From: an uncultured Lachnospiraceae bacterium
GTDB taxonomy: Bacteria; Bacillota; Clostridia; Lachnospirales; Lachnospiraceae
Length of the DNA stretch: 64,000 nt
NCBI GenBank assembly: GCA_947626745.1
Contig: CANQTF010000010.1
Coordinates: 1-64,000, forward strand
Reading direction: 5' to 3'
In this document: positions 42,273-50,129 of the stretch, piece by piece
How the letters are laid out: every line of letters begins with the position of its first letter
How positions within the stretch are numbered: the first letter of the stretch is position 1
The notes under the pieces: generated by a model
Database searches by the model: none
Seen by the model: the letters and a program-made list of their open reading frames with translations, nothing else
Told to the model about the DNA's origin: nothing
Position numbers and translations under genes: made by a program

Positions 42273-42695
42273 ATGGACGCGGACAGCTTGATGAAGGATG
42301 ATGTTTTCTGGCAAAAGATGAATGCGCTCTTTGCGGCGCGCGACTATGACTGGATTACCGTACTGACGGATATCGAGCACAATGCGGAGCACAGCGACGA
42401 CGTGGCTTTGATGTACTATCTGCGGACGACGTATATTCAAGAGAAAAACGGCCCGGGGCAAAAGACAATCTTGGATAAGGTGGGCTCGCTGGAGGAAGTA
42501 TACAGACGGTATACGGCGTTAAAATTCTATCTCAGGCGGATCGAGTACGACCTGATGGACGGGGATATGACGTCGTTCTTTGAATTTGTAGCCTCCTATC
42601 AGGTGTCCGCGCAGGAGATCATGGAGATGATGAAATGCTGTGTCGCGCAGGAACACATGGATAAAGTCGGCCGCAGGATACAGGGCGCGCTGTGA
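42273..42695 (+). CDS. Small protein related to the linker region of the next glycosyltransferase
   Basis: 140 residues, acidic and helical, no known domain and no membrane segment. Its C-terminal half (EEVYRRYTALKFYLRRIEYD, FFEFVASYQVSAQEIMEMMK) aligns with residues ~535-600 of the following glycosyltransferase (LADRYREVKFGLYRLEYDIA, FLRLLQEGRLTEECLEQMIQ). It thus looks like a free-standing copy of the linker module. GGGGAGG precedes ATG 42273. The next gene starts 15 bases after its stop. A partner, regulatory or scaffold role in the glycosyltransferase complex is a guess. Confidence 0.7.
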   Translation: MDADSLMKDDVFWQKMNALFAARDYDWITVLTDIEHNAEHSDDVALMYYLRTTYIQEKNGPGQKTILDKVGSLEEVYRRYTALKFYLRRIEYDLMDGDMTSFFEFVASYQVSAQEIMEMMKCCVAQEHMDKVGRRIQGAL

Positions 42696-42709
42696 GGAGG
42701 GGAAGAGAC

Positions 42710-45700
42710 ATGGACGATAAGCTGTTTTGTTTCATCATGTGCAGCAATAACCGATGGTACGCGGAAGAATGCATGCACTATATCAACCGTCTGCATGTTC
42801 CGGAAGGATACCGCATTGAAGTGCTCACGGTGGAGGACGCGGCGTCTATGACGGCGGGTTACAATGAAGCGATGCAGAGTTCTCAGGCAAAATATAAGGT
42901 GTATATGCATCAGGATACCTTTATCATCAACTGCAATTTCATACAGGACTGCCTGAATATCTTCGGAAGCGATCCGAGGATCGGGATGATTGGCAACGTG
43001 GGCTGTAAGAAGATGCCGGTCATCGGCGTTATGTGGGAAACGAAGCGCTGCGGCAAGCTGTATGAGACCCATATCGTCGCGACGGAGAGATGCGAATTTG
43101 AAGAGGCGGTGGAGGGAACCTATACTGCGGTGGAGGCGATCGACGGGTTTATCATGATCACCCAGTATGATGTTCCGTGGCGCGAGGATCTGTTCGATAA
43201 GTGGGATTTCTATGACGCGTCGCAGAGCATGGAATTTATCAGGCGGGGTTATAAAGTCGTAGTTCCCCACATGGACGAGCCCTGGTGCGTCCATGACTGC
43301 GGGTTTATCAACTTGAAGAACTACGAGGGGGAGAGGGTCAAATATGTGCAGGAATATCTGGTGAACATGCACAAGATAGAGATCATCGCCGCCGTAAACA
43401 ATGAGGCATACTGGGAAGAGTGCGTCCGCTATATCCGCAGACTTAAAGTACCCGAGGGCTATGAGCTGTCGTGTCGGGGCATCCGCGGGGCATCATCGAT
43501 GCCGGAGGCTTACAATCAGGGATTGAAGGATTCGGACGCCAAATACAAGATTTATATACATCAGGACACGTTTCTGATCCGGCCGGATCTGCTGCAGCAG
43601 CTTATCGCTATTTTTACGGCGCATCCGGACATCGGCATGGTCGGGGTCATCGGGAACAGCGAATGGCGGCGCGACGCTGTCGTGATGAAGGCGAGAGCCA
43701 CCGGGCGGACAATGGGCTGGAACGGCACATGCCAGAATGATATCAATGCGCAGGAGGGATCCGGCAGCGGCCTGTGGGACGTGGCGGCGATAGACGGTAT
43801 GTTCATGGCGACCCAGTATGACATTCCGTGGCGGGAGGATATCTTGAAGGGCTGGGATTTCTATGACTGTTCGCAGTCGATGGAATTTCGCATCAAGGGG
43901 TACCGCGTGGCGGTCCCTTATCAGGAGACGCCCTGGTGTCTGCACGACTGCGGGCCCAGCAAGCTGCAAAATTATGATGAGAACCGGAAGGCATTCTGCG
44001 AGGCATACGCACAGTACGGCTTTGTCTATCGGGAAGAGGACAGGCAGGAGCTGGAGGCATGGAAAAGAGAGACGAGCGGAGAGGCTTGGGAAGCGTCGAA
44101 GGAGCTGCTGCGAAGACTGCCGGAGCTGACGGGACAGCGGAGGATCGACGAGCTAAAGGACATGCTGGCGCGGGCGGGAGAAACCGGTATGGAATTTCCC
44201 GAGTTATCTGTCCTAGAGCAGCTTCTTGCGATCTGGGGGGGGGAGATGAAGGCACACGGCAGAGAAGTGTTCTGGGAGGGCTGCGCCGATTATGCGGCGC
44301 TGGCGGACAGGTACAGGGAGGTCAAATTCGGACTGTACCGTCTGGAGTATGATATCGCGCAGCCGGATTCGCCTTTCCTGCGTCTGCTGCAGGAGGGGCG
44401 GCTGACGGAGGAATGTCTGGAGCAGATGATACAAAGCAGCGTACACGACAAACGTAAGGTAAAGGATAAGCTGCGGGAAATCACGGGAGCCGGAAGCGGG
44501 GAAGAGAAGGAGGGCATGAAGCTGCTCCTGTACGCATGGGGCGCCAACAATGAAAGGGTGTTTGCAGACAATCTGGAACAAGCCGGCTTTCAGCTTGTCC
44601 GATACGATAAGCCCTGCAGACATTATACGAGAGATGTGGAGCTGGCGGCGGATATGATACCCTATATCCATGCGCAGCACGTGGAAGCGGTCGTTTCCTT
44701 CAACTATTTTCCGATCATCTCCATGATCTGCGACACCTGCCGGATACCGTACTTCGCGTGGGTGTACGACTGCCCGCATTTTACGCTCTATGCCAGACAG
44801 ATCATGCTGCCGTGCAACCACATCGGGATCTTCGACAGGGAAATGGCGAGGCATCTGCAGGAGGTCTATCAGGTCCCGCATGTTTTCCATGCGCCGCTGT
44901 CGGTGGATACGGAGCATTTTGACAGAATGATCCGCGGAACGCAGGGAATATTCGGCGGGGAAGGGCAGGGCCCGCATGAGAAGGCGGCGGACAAGTATCG
45001 GTGCGACGTTTCTTTTGTGGGATCTCTGTATACGGACGAACACAATTACTATGAGACGCTGTTGAGCGCCGGAGAGCAGGAAATGCTCCGGCCGCTGGTC
45101 GAGCGGCAGTGCTTCCGCTATGACAGGGACTGCATCGGCGAGGCGCTTGCGGCAGAAGAAATTGACACAAGTGTCATAAAAGATAAAATGAGAGCTGCGG
45201 GGCTGATGCTGGGAGAAGATTATTTCGATCGGTCAGAGGACGATATCCTTCGCGCGGCCGTTCTGGACAAGAAGGTGACTGTGGAAGAGCGCGGCAGCCT
45301 GTTACAGGAAGTCGCAAGGCGTTACGGACAGACATACCGCGTGGCGTTCTATACGGAATCCGATGTGAGCAGGTATCCGCTGCTGCAAAAGTATCACGGG
45401 GGCGTTGTGGATTATCATCTGCAGATGCCGCGGGTGTTTGCGGGCAGCAGGATCAATCTGAACATTACCCTGCGCTCGATCCGTTCCGGCATACCGTTAA
45501 GGGTACTTGACATTATGGCCTGCGGCGGCTTTGTCCTGACAAACAGACAGGCGGAAATAGATGCGTATTTTGAGGAAGGCAAAGAGCTTGTATGCTATGA
45601 CGGCATGGAGGACTGCATGGACAAGATAGCGTACTATCTGGAGCATGAAGAGGAGCGGGCGCAGATCGCTGCGGCCGGCCGGCTTGCCGTGCGGGAGCGG

Positions 45701-45748
45701 TTCGGATACCAAAAAGGCATTATGACCTTGTTCGGCATAGAAGCTTAG
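42710..45748 (+). CDS. Tandem StrF-like GT2 x2 + CgeB-type glycosyltransferase with G9 tract
   Basis: 1012 residues. Two copies of a StrF-like GT2 domain (about 1-220 and 225-450) share INRLHVPEGYRIEV / IRRLKVPEGYELSC, KYKVYMHQDTFII / KYKIYIHQDTFLI, EAIDGFIMITQYDVPWREDL / AAIDGMFMATQYDIPWREDI and PWCVHDCG / PWCLHDCG. A helical linker (about 455-600) leads to a CgeB-type unit (about 605-1005) with FNYFPIISMICDTCRIPYFA, CDVSFVGSLYTDEH and GSRINLNITLRSIRSGIPLR. A run of nine Gs at 44235-44243 encodes IWGGEM (~508-513) in the linker. Eight Gs give TGA two codons later, ten Gs a stop ~35 codons later, so slippage would release the two GT2 units without the CgeB unit. ATG 42710 has GAGGAGGGG upstream. 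Confidence 0.85.
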   Translation: MDDKLFCFIMCSNNRWYAEECMHYINRLHVPEGYRIEVLTVEDAASMTAGYNEAMQSSQAKYKVYMHQDTFIINCNFIQDCLNIFGSDPRIGMIGNVGCKKMPVIGVMWETKRCGKLYETHIVATERCEFEEAVEGTYTAVEAIDGFIMITQYDVPWREDLFDKWDFYDASQSMEFIRRGYKVVVPHMDEPWCVHDCGFINLKNYEGERVKYVQEYLVNMHKIEIIAAVNNEAYWEECVRYIRRLKVPEGYELSCRGIRGASSMPEAYNQGLKDSDAKYKIYIHQDTFLIRPDLLQQLIAIFTAHPDIGMVGVIGNSEWRRDAVVMKARATGRTMGWNGTCQNDINAQEGSGSGLWDVAAIDGMFMATQYDIPWREDILKGWDFYDCSQSMEFRIKGYRVAVPYQETPWCLHDCGPSKLQNYDENRKAFCEAYAQYGFVYREEDRQELEAWKRETSGEAWEASKELLRRLPELTGQRRIDELKDMLARAGETGMEFPELSVLEQLLAIWGGEMKAHGREVFWEGCADYAALADRYREVKFGLYRLEYDIAQPDSPFLRLLQEGRLTEECLEQMIQSSVHDKRKVKDKLREITGAGSGEEKEGMKLLLYAWGANNERVFADNLEQAGFQLVRYDKPCRHYTRDVELAADMIPYIHAQHVEAVVSFNYFPIISMICDTCRIPYFAWVYDCPHFTLYARQIMLPCNHIGIFDREMARHLQEVYQVPHVFHAPLSVDTEHFDRMIRGTQGIFGGEGQGPHEKAADKYRCDVSFVGSLYTDEHNYYETLLSAGEQEMLRPLVERQCFRYDRDCIGEALAAEEIDTSVIKDKMRAAGLMLGEDYFDRSEDDILRAAVLDKKVTVEERGSLLQEVARRYGQTYRVAFYTESDVSRYPLLQKYHGGVVDYHLQMPRVFAGSRINLNITLRSIRSGIPLRVLDIMACGGFVLTNRQAEIDAYFEEGKELVCYDGMEDCMDKIAYYLEHEEERAQIAAAGRLAVRERFGYQKGIMTLFGIEA
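44235..44243 (+). repeat. G9 homopolymer tract between modules of the large glycosyltransferase
   Basis: Nine Gs read TGG GGG GGG GAG, in frame. Located in the linker between the tandem GT2 domains and the CgeB-type domain. Confidence 0.9.
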
Positions 45749-45765
45749 AGCAGGGAAAGCGGCGC

Positions 45766-46914
45766 TTAGTCCAGCATCTCCCGCACCCTGTGCCGGAAGG
45801 TGTGGCGCGCGGCCGTTTTGTCGTGGCCGTTTCGGGCGATGGCGGCGCGCTCGTCCTCGTGCGACAGATAATAGCCGATCTTGTCAAGAAGATCCTCTTT
45901 GCTCTCGTAGTAATCGAAGTCTTCTCCCGGCACGAAGTCGTCCAGAAGATCCGCCTGATAATTGCTCAGCAGGAAGCCGCCGCTGCCGAGGATATCGAAG
46001 GCGCGCAGCGGGATACCGCTCCTGATGCTCCTGAGAGAGATGTTGAGGTTGATCCGGCTTTGCCGGAACACGAGAGGCATCTGGGTGTAGTAGTCCGCCG
46101 TGCCGTGATTGGTAAGGTTCGGCAGGGTGAAGCCGCGGTTGGGCGTAAACAGGTCGAAGGGGAAGCGCTCTGCTACGGCGCGGATCAGCTCGGCGCGCTC
46201 CAACCCCGTGATCTTGCGGTTGATCACATACTGGGCGTAGAGGTACTCTTTGGATTCCACGCCGTCGGGATTCGGATCCATCGGCAGCGCTTTATAGAGG
46301 TCTTCCATTATAGGAGACAATGATTCCTGAATAAAATTGTAGCCCTGTATTTTCATCTGCGCCGCCATAATGGCGTCCAGATAGCCCTTCGCATAATCTG
46401 ACAGGTCTGTCATACGGTCGAAGAAGTTGTGTTCTTCGGTGTAGAGAGAACCGACGAAGGAGACATTGTACGGATACGAGGCGGCGCCCGACGGTCCGCC
46501 GCACAGTTTGTCCAGACGTTCGGTGTTGACGGCCATCGGCATATAGCGGACGGTGCTGATGCCGGCGTTGCGAAATTCCAGATATAGCTCTTTGTCGAAG
46601 ATATAGACGGTGTTGCAGGGATTGATGACGGTATAGGAGTAGAGCATCACATAGGGGCTGTCGTAGATCCATGCAAGATAGCGCACGTCCTCTTTCCGGC
46701 ACACGTTGGAGATGACGGGGAAATAATTAAAGGAAAAGACGATGTCGGGAACGTCCCTGCGCAGGGCGGCGGTCAGATCCCGCTCCAGCTCGGCATCGCG
46801 TCTGGCGTTTTTGTCGGCGAAGGGAAAGCACACGACCTCATGGCCCTCTGACGTGAACGCTTCCTTGATATCCTCATTTCCGAAACTGTTCCATTCGATA
46901 AACATGATCTTCAT
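45766..46914 (-). CDS. CgeB-type glycosyltransferase (DUF3880 + GT 1_2)
   Basis: 382 residues: MKIMFIEWNSFGNEDIKEAF, FSFNYFPVISNVCRKEDVRY, AWIYDSPYVML, NVSFVGSLYTEEHNFFDRMT and SRINLNISLRSIRSGIPLRA, FDILGSGGFLLSNYQADLLD. It is closest in pattern to the C-terminal unit of the 42710-45748 protein (both have the SIRSGIPLRA/V block). The ATG at 46914 overlaps the stop of a DtxR/MntR-type regulator by four bases, so translation is coupled. Convergent with the 42710 gene, 17 bases apart, with no clear terminator between. Confidence 0.86.
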   Translation of the reverse strand: MKIMFIEWNSFGNEDIKEAFTSEGHEVVCFPFADKNARRDAELERDLTAALRRDVPDIVFSFNYFPVISNVCRKEDVRYLAWIYDSPYVMLYSYTVINPCNTVYIFDKELYLEFRNAGISTVRYMPMAVNTERLDKLCGGPSGAASYPYNVSFVGSLYTEEHNFFDRMTDLSDYAKGYLDAIMAAQMKIQGYNFIQESLSPIMEDLYKALPMDPNPDGVESKEYLYAQYVINRKITGLERAELIRAVAERFPFDLFTPNRGFTLPNLTNHGTADYYTQMPLVFRQSRINLNISLRSIRSGIPLRAFDILGSGGFLLSNYQADLLDDFVPGEDFDYYESKEDLLDKIGYYLSHEDERAAIARNGHDKTAARHTFRHRVREMLD

Positions 46915-47294
46915 GGTTTTTCCCCGTGCGTATACCTGGCTGCATGTTCCATGATCTTCTCGAAGGTCTGCGCGCTCAGGTCGTGTTCGATCTTGCAGGC
47001 GTCCTCCGCGGCGGTCTTGGCATCTACGCCGAGGGCCACGAAGAAATCCGTCAGCACCCGATGCCTGTTGTAGATGTCCGAAGCAATGGTGTAGCCGGCG
47101 TCCGTCAGCTCGATGAAGCCGTCCCCGTCTACCTGTATACAGCCGTTTTCGCGCAGCTTCTTCATGGCGACGCTGATGCTGGGCTTGCTGTAATTCATCT
47201 CTGTGGCGATATCGACGGAGCGGACATGGCCGATGCGCTCTTTTAAGATCAGGATCGTCTCCAGATAATCTTCTGCGGATTCATGTATTTCCAT
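46911..47294 (-). CDS. DtxR/MntR-type metal-responsive regulator
   Basis: 127 residues. MEIHESAEDYLETILILKER, VRSVDIATEMNYSKPSISVA and MKKLRENGCIQVDGDGFIEL are the winged-helix part of the family; NRHRVLTDFFVALGVD, AAEDACKIEHDLS and EKIMEHAARY form the dimerisation/metal region with the usual His/Glu/Cys ligands. No SH3-like third domain, as in MntR-like short members. GGGAGGA precedes ATG 47294. It lies inside a glycosyltransferase operon and overlaps the downstream glycosyltransferase, with no metal transporter nearby in the window. Its target may be elsewhere, or metal status may set glycosylation. Confidence 0.88.
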   Translation of the reverse strand: MEIHESAEDYLETILILKERIGHVRSVDIATEMNYSKPSISVAMKKLRENGCIQVDGDGFIELTDAGYTIASDIYNRHRVLTDFFVALGVDAKTAAEDACKIEHDLSAQTFEKIMEHAARYTHGEKP

Positions 47295-47324
47295 GACAGT
47301 CCTCCCTCTCTTCGTTCCGGTGCG

Positions 47325-48395
47325 TTACTGCAGCAGCCGCAGTCTGCTGCGGGCGGGTTCGTAATCGCCGCATCTGCGGTAGGCGTCTTTGGCCTCGGAC
47401 ACATGACCGGTGCATTCATAGATCACGCCGATATTGTAGAAGGCCTTGTAGCTGTTGACGCCGTCCACGGCAAACTCTTCTATAGTGGTAGCTTTTTGAA
47501 ACTCCTGTACAGCCTCCGCGAACAGGCCGTTGTTCATGTAGATCAGTCCTATCAAAAAGACAAAATCCGCGCGCTTGGAAAATGCTTCGTATACGCCAAG
47601 CAGGTTCAGGGCCTCCTTGCTGCGCTTCAGATCCAACAGCGTGTAGCCGTAAGACTCCACCATTGTCTGCACATAGTCTAAGGCGGGGTCCACGTCCAAG
47701 GCAAGCCCGAGGTCAAAGTAGTGAAGGGCCTTCTCGTAATCGCGGATCTTGCGGTAGCACTGACCGAGCTGATAGTAGGTGTAAGCGTCCCCGCCGCGGG
47801 TCAGGAGTTCTCTCTCCAGCAGGGCAATGTTGCGCATGGATTTTTCCCGCATCTCTTCCGCAGAGCCGTCATATCCCACGTGCAGCACCGTGACGGGCGC
47901 GTCGTAGACATATTTGGGGCGGGCTGCGTCTGCCTTTGCCAAAGCGCGGGGGACGAGCTGTTCGTGGACGATGCCCTCGAAGCAAAAAAACCTGCGGTTT
48001 ACGAAGCGGCTGACCCGCACCTGTTCGTACGCCGTCTGTCCGTTCTCGGTAAACCGGTTCCGGATCAGGATACGCCCCGCCGCCTGCGGCTGCGTCTCCA
48101 TGAGAGCGGCGAGAGCCGGCAGATCCACGGATTCCACATACTCGTCGCAGTCGATAGAAAGTATCCAGTCGTGGGAGGCTTTGCTCATGGCATAGTTCTT
48201 GGCGGCTGAGAAATCGCCGCACCAGTCGAAGTGAAAGATACGGTCCGTGTAGCGCCCGGCCAGCTTGACCGTGCGGTCCGTCGAGCCGGTGTCCGTAAGG
48301 ACGATCTCAAAGCCGTACGCCGTCAGACGTCTGCAGCATTCCTCTATATGTTTTTCCTCGTTTTTGGCTATGATGCAGACTGATATGGGCTGCAT
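47325..48395 (-). CDS. GT2-type glycosyltransferase with TPR tail
   Basis: 356 residues. GT2 part: QPISVCIIAKNEEKHIEECC, VLTDTGSTDRTVKLA, GDFSAAKNYAMSKASHDWIL, IDCDEY. TPR part: DAYTYYQLGQCYRKIRDYEK, ALHYFDLGLALDVDPALDYV, AVQEFQKATTIEEFAVDGVN. ATG 48395 with GAGGTG upstream gives the family-standard start; the open frame runs much further upstream (to 48611) but through the spacer and the neighbouring gene without family homology. Second gene of a four-gene minus-strand operon (49485 to 45766). Confidence 0.86.
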   Translation of the reverse strand: MQPISVCIIAKNEEKHIEECCRRLTAYGFEIVLTDTGSTDRTVKLAGRYTDRIFHFDWCGDFSAAKNYAMSKASHDWILSIDCDEYVESVDLPALAALMETQPQAAGRILIRNRFTENGQTAYEQVRVSRFVNRRFFCFEGIVHEQLVPRALAKADAARPKYVYDAPVTVLHVGYDGSAEEMREKSMRNIALLERELLTRGGDAYTYYQLGQCYRKIRDYEKALHYFDLGLALDVDPALDYVQTMVESYGYTLLDLKRSKEALNLLGVYEAFSKRADFVFLIGLIYMNNGLFAEAVQEFQKATTIEEFAVDGVNSYKAFYNIGVIYECTGHVSEAKDAYRRCGDYEPARSRLRLLQ

Positions 48396-48429
48396 GCCAC
48401 ACCTCGTTTCTGCGCGCGGCCTCGCATGG

Positions 48430-49485
48430 TCAGGATGCGGCAAGCTCCCGCAGCCTCCGCAGGGCCGGCGCGTAATCGCCGCATTTTTTGTAGTATGTGC
48501 GGGCCTCTTCCGGCTTCCCGAGCGTCTCGTAGATAGAAGCGATATTGTAATTTGCCTGATAGCTGTTGACGCCTTTGCGGGAGCAGGAGGGACAGGCGGT
48601 CGCTTTCTCAAATTCCTCGATCGCCTTGTCGTAGATGCCCTTTTTCATATAGATCATACCCATAAGGTAGATAAAATCAGCGTGGTGGGAGAACTGTTCA
48701 TATTTATCCTGCAGCGACATCGCCGCGTCGTATCTGGCAAGCTCGATCAGGCAGTAGCCGTATGTCTCCACCATGCTCTGCACAAAGGCGGACGAGGGAT
48801 CGGCGTTCAGCTCCAAGCCCTTCTGATAATACTGGGCGGCCTTCTCCAGATCGTTCAGCGAGACATAATTCTGCCCCAGCTGAAAGTATATGTAAGGATT
48901 CGGGCCCTTGGCCTTCAGGTCATGCAGCAGCAGCTCCAGATTGCGGGTCGCGCGCATGCGTTTGCCGGATTCGGAAACATATCCCTCATGGTAGAAGGTG
49001 AGCGGGATCTGGAAGCTGTCGACTTCCCTGCCGTCCAGCGCGAAGACCTGCTCGTGTATGATACCTTCGAAATGACAGTAGCGTCTGTTGAACAGTCTGC
49101 CGAGGCGTTCCGACATGACGGAACGCACGCCCTGAATGCTGTAGGGGTTGTTGCGGACGATCATGCCGACGGAACGGCTGTTGCGCGCAGTCGCCTCCTC
49201 CAGTTCCGCGAGATTGACGTTTTCAAGGTATTCGTCGCAGTCGATGATCAGCACCCAGTCGTTGGAAGCCTGCTGCACGGAGAAGTTTCTGGCAGCGGAG
49301 AAATCGTTGCACCATGCGAAGTGAAATACCTTGTCGGCGTAGCGCTGCGCGATCTCCACGGTCCTGTCCACCGAGCCGGTATCCACCACGATGATCTCAA
49401 ACCTGCACGGGCGCAGTCTTTTAAGACATTCCTCTATATGGTTATCCTCATTTTTGGCGATCATGCAAACGGAAATAGGGATCAT
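48430..49485 (-). CDS. GT2-type glycosyltransferase with TPR tail
   Basis: 351 residues, a close paralogue of the product of 47325-48395: IPISVCMIAKNEDNHIEECL, VVVDTGSVDRTVEIA, NDFSAARNFSVQQASNDWVL, IDCDEY, then NPYIYFQLGQNYVSLNDLEK, AAQYYQKGLELNADPSSAFV and AIEEFEKATACPSCSRKGVN. GGAGG precedes ATG 49485. Heads the operon; promoter at 49539-49567. The CPSC pair in the last TPR is not seen in the paralogues. Confidence 0.86.
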   Translation of the reverse strand: MIPISVCMIAKNEDNHIEECLKRLRPCRFEIIVVDTGSVDRTVEIAQRYADKVFHFAWCNDFSAARNFSVQQASNDWVLIIDCDEYLENVNLAELEEATARNSRSVGMIVRNNPYSIQGVRSVMSERLGRLFNRRYCHFEGIIHEQVFALDGREVDSFQIPLTFYHEGYVSESGKRMRATRNLELLLHDLKAKGPNPYIYFQLGQNYVSLNDLEKAAQYYQKGLELNADPSSAFVQSMVETYGYCLIELARYDAAMSLQDKYEQFSHHADFIYLMGMIYMKKGIYDKAIEEFEKATACPSCSRKGVNSYQANYNIASIYETLGKPEEARTYYKKCGDYAPALRRLRELAAS

Positions 49486-49538
49486 GGCAGAAAGCCTCCG
49501 TGTATATGTATATTTGCAGATCCGGGTCTGCTATCTAT

Positions 49539-49567
49539 ATAGTACCATTTTCTGTAAGGGACGACAA
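49539..49567 (-). promoter_or_regulatory. Promoter of the 49485-45766 glycosyltransferase operon
   Basis: On the minus strand: -35 TTGTCG (49567-49562), 17-base spacer, -10 TACTAT (49544-49539). The stretch ATGGTACTATAT around the -10 is repeated base for base upstream of the other minus-strand glycosyltransferase operon (about 42171-42182). A 14-bp perfect palindrome AGTACTATAGTACT lies at 49609-49622. Confidence 0.55.
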
Positions 49568-49784
49568 TAATATCTTTTCGGGAAAAAGCGGCGCAGCCGC
49601 CGCAGAACAGTACTATAGTACTAGACTTTTTCCACAAAAACGACGGGTCAAATAAGGAATAAATTGCCAAAGATATCGATATTTCGTTTAAAATGTGGTT
49701 TTGGAGTTTTTTTTTCGGACTATCTGTGATATACTTCGACTAAGACACTAAGAAACCGCAGCATCATACAAATGGAGGGCTTAT

Positions 49785-50129
49785 ATGACGAAGGCAGAAA
49801 TTCTTAAGGCAGAAATTTTGAAGCAGTATAAGAGTGTCAGGCAGTTTGCGATCGAGATGAATATTCCTTATTCCACCTTGGTTACCGCGTTGGACAGAGG
49901 CATTGAGGGGATGGCCTACGGCACTGTGATCAAGATGTGCGACAAGCTGAATCTGAATCCGGTCGATTTTACGCCGTTGAACCAGAAGAGCATACTGGGC
50001 GGCAAGATCATGGAGAATCGCGTGATGCAGTACTATGTGAAGCTGAACAAGCTCGGGCGCAAGAAGACGCTGGAGCTGATGGAAGATTACGCGCAGTTAG
50101 ACAAGTATAAGGCGGCAGAGGAAGATTGA
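49785..50129 (+). CDS. Small helix-turn-helix protein
   Basis: 114 residues. Residues ~10-65 look like a Cro/C1-type helix-turn-helix (SVRQFAIEMNIPYSTLVTAL, YGTVIKMCDKLNLNPVDFTP); the remainder is helical and charged (YVKLNKLGRKKTLELMEDYA). The N-terminus contains a duplicated AEILK coming from a 12-15 base direct repeat at the DNA level. TGGAGGGC precedes ATG 49785; a TATACT -10-like box lies at 49730-49735. Its stop shares a base with the glf start, so it is translationally tied to glf and may regulate it. Confidence 0.75.
   Translation: MTKAEILKAEILKQYKSVRQFAIEMNIPYSTLVTALDRGIEGMAYGTVIKMCDKLNLNPVDFTPLNQKSILGGKIMENRVMQYYVKLNKLGRKKTLELMEDYAQLDKYKAAEED

Noticed and set aside
42710-44040. Possible misassembly producing the tandem StrF-like domains
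   Set aside because: The two domains are well diverged at the DNA level, so they are an old duplication and not a collapsed or duplicated read artefact.
49707-49715. Nine-T run before the HTH gene
   Set aside because: A/T runs of this length are expected in AT-rich intergenic DNA, and it lies outside recognisable promoter spacing; not counted as a contingency tract.
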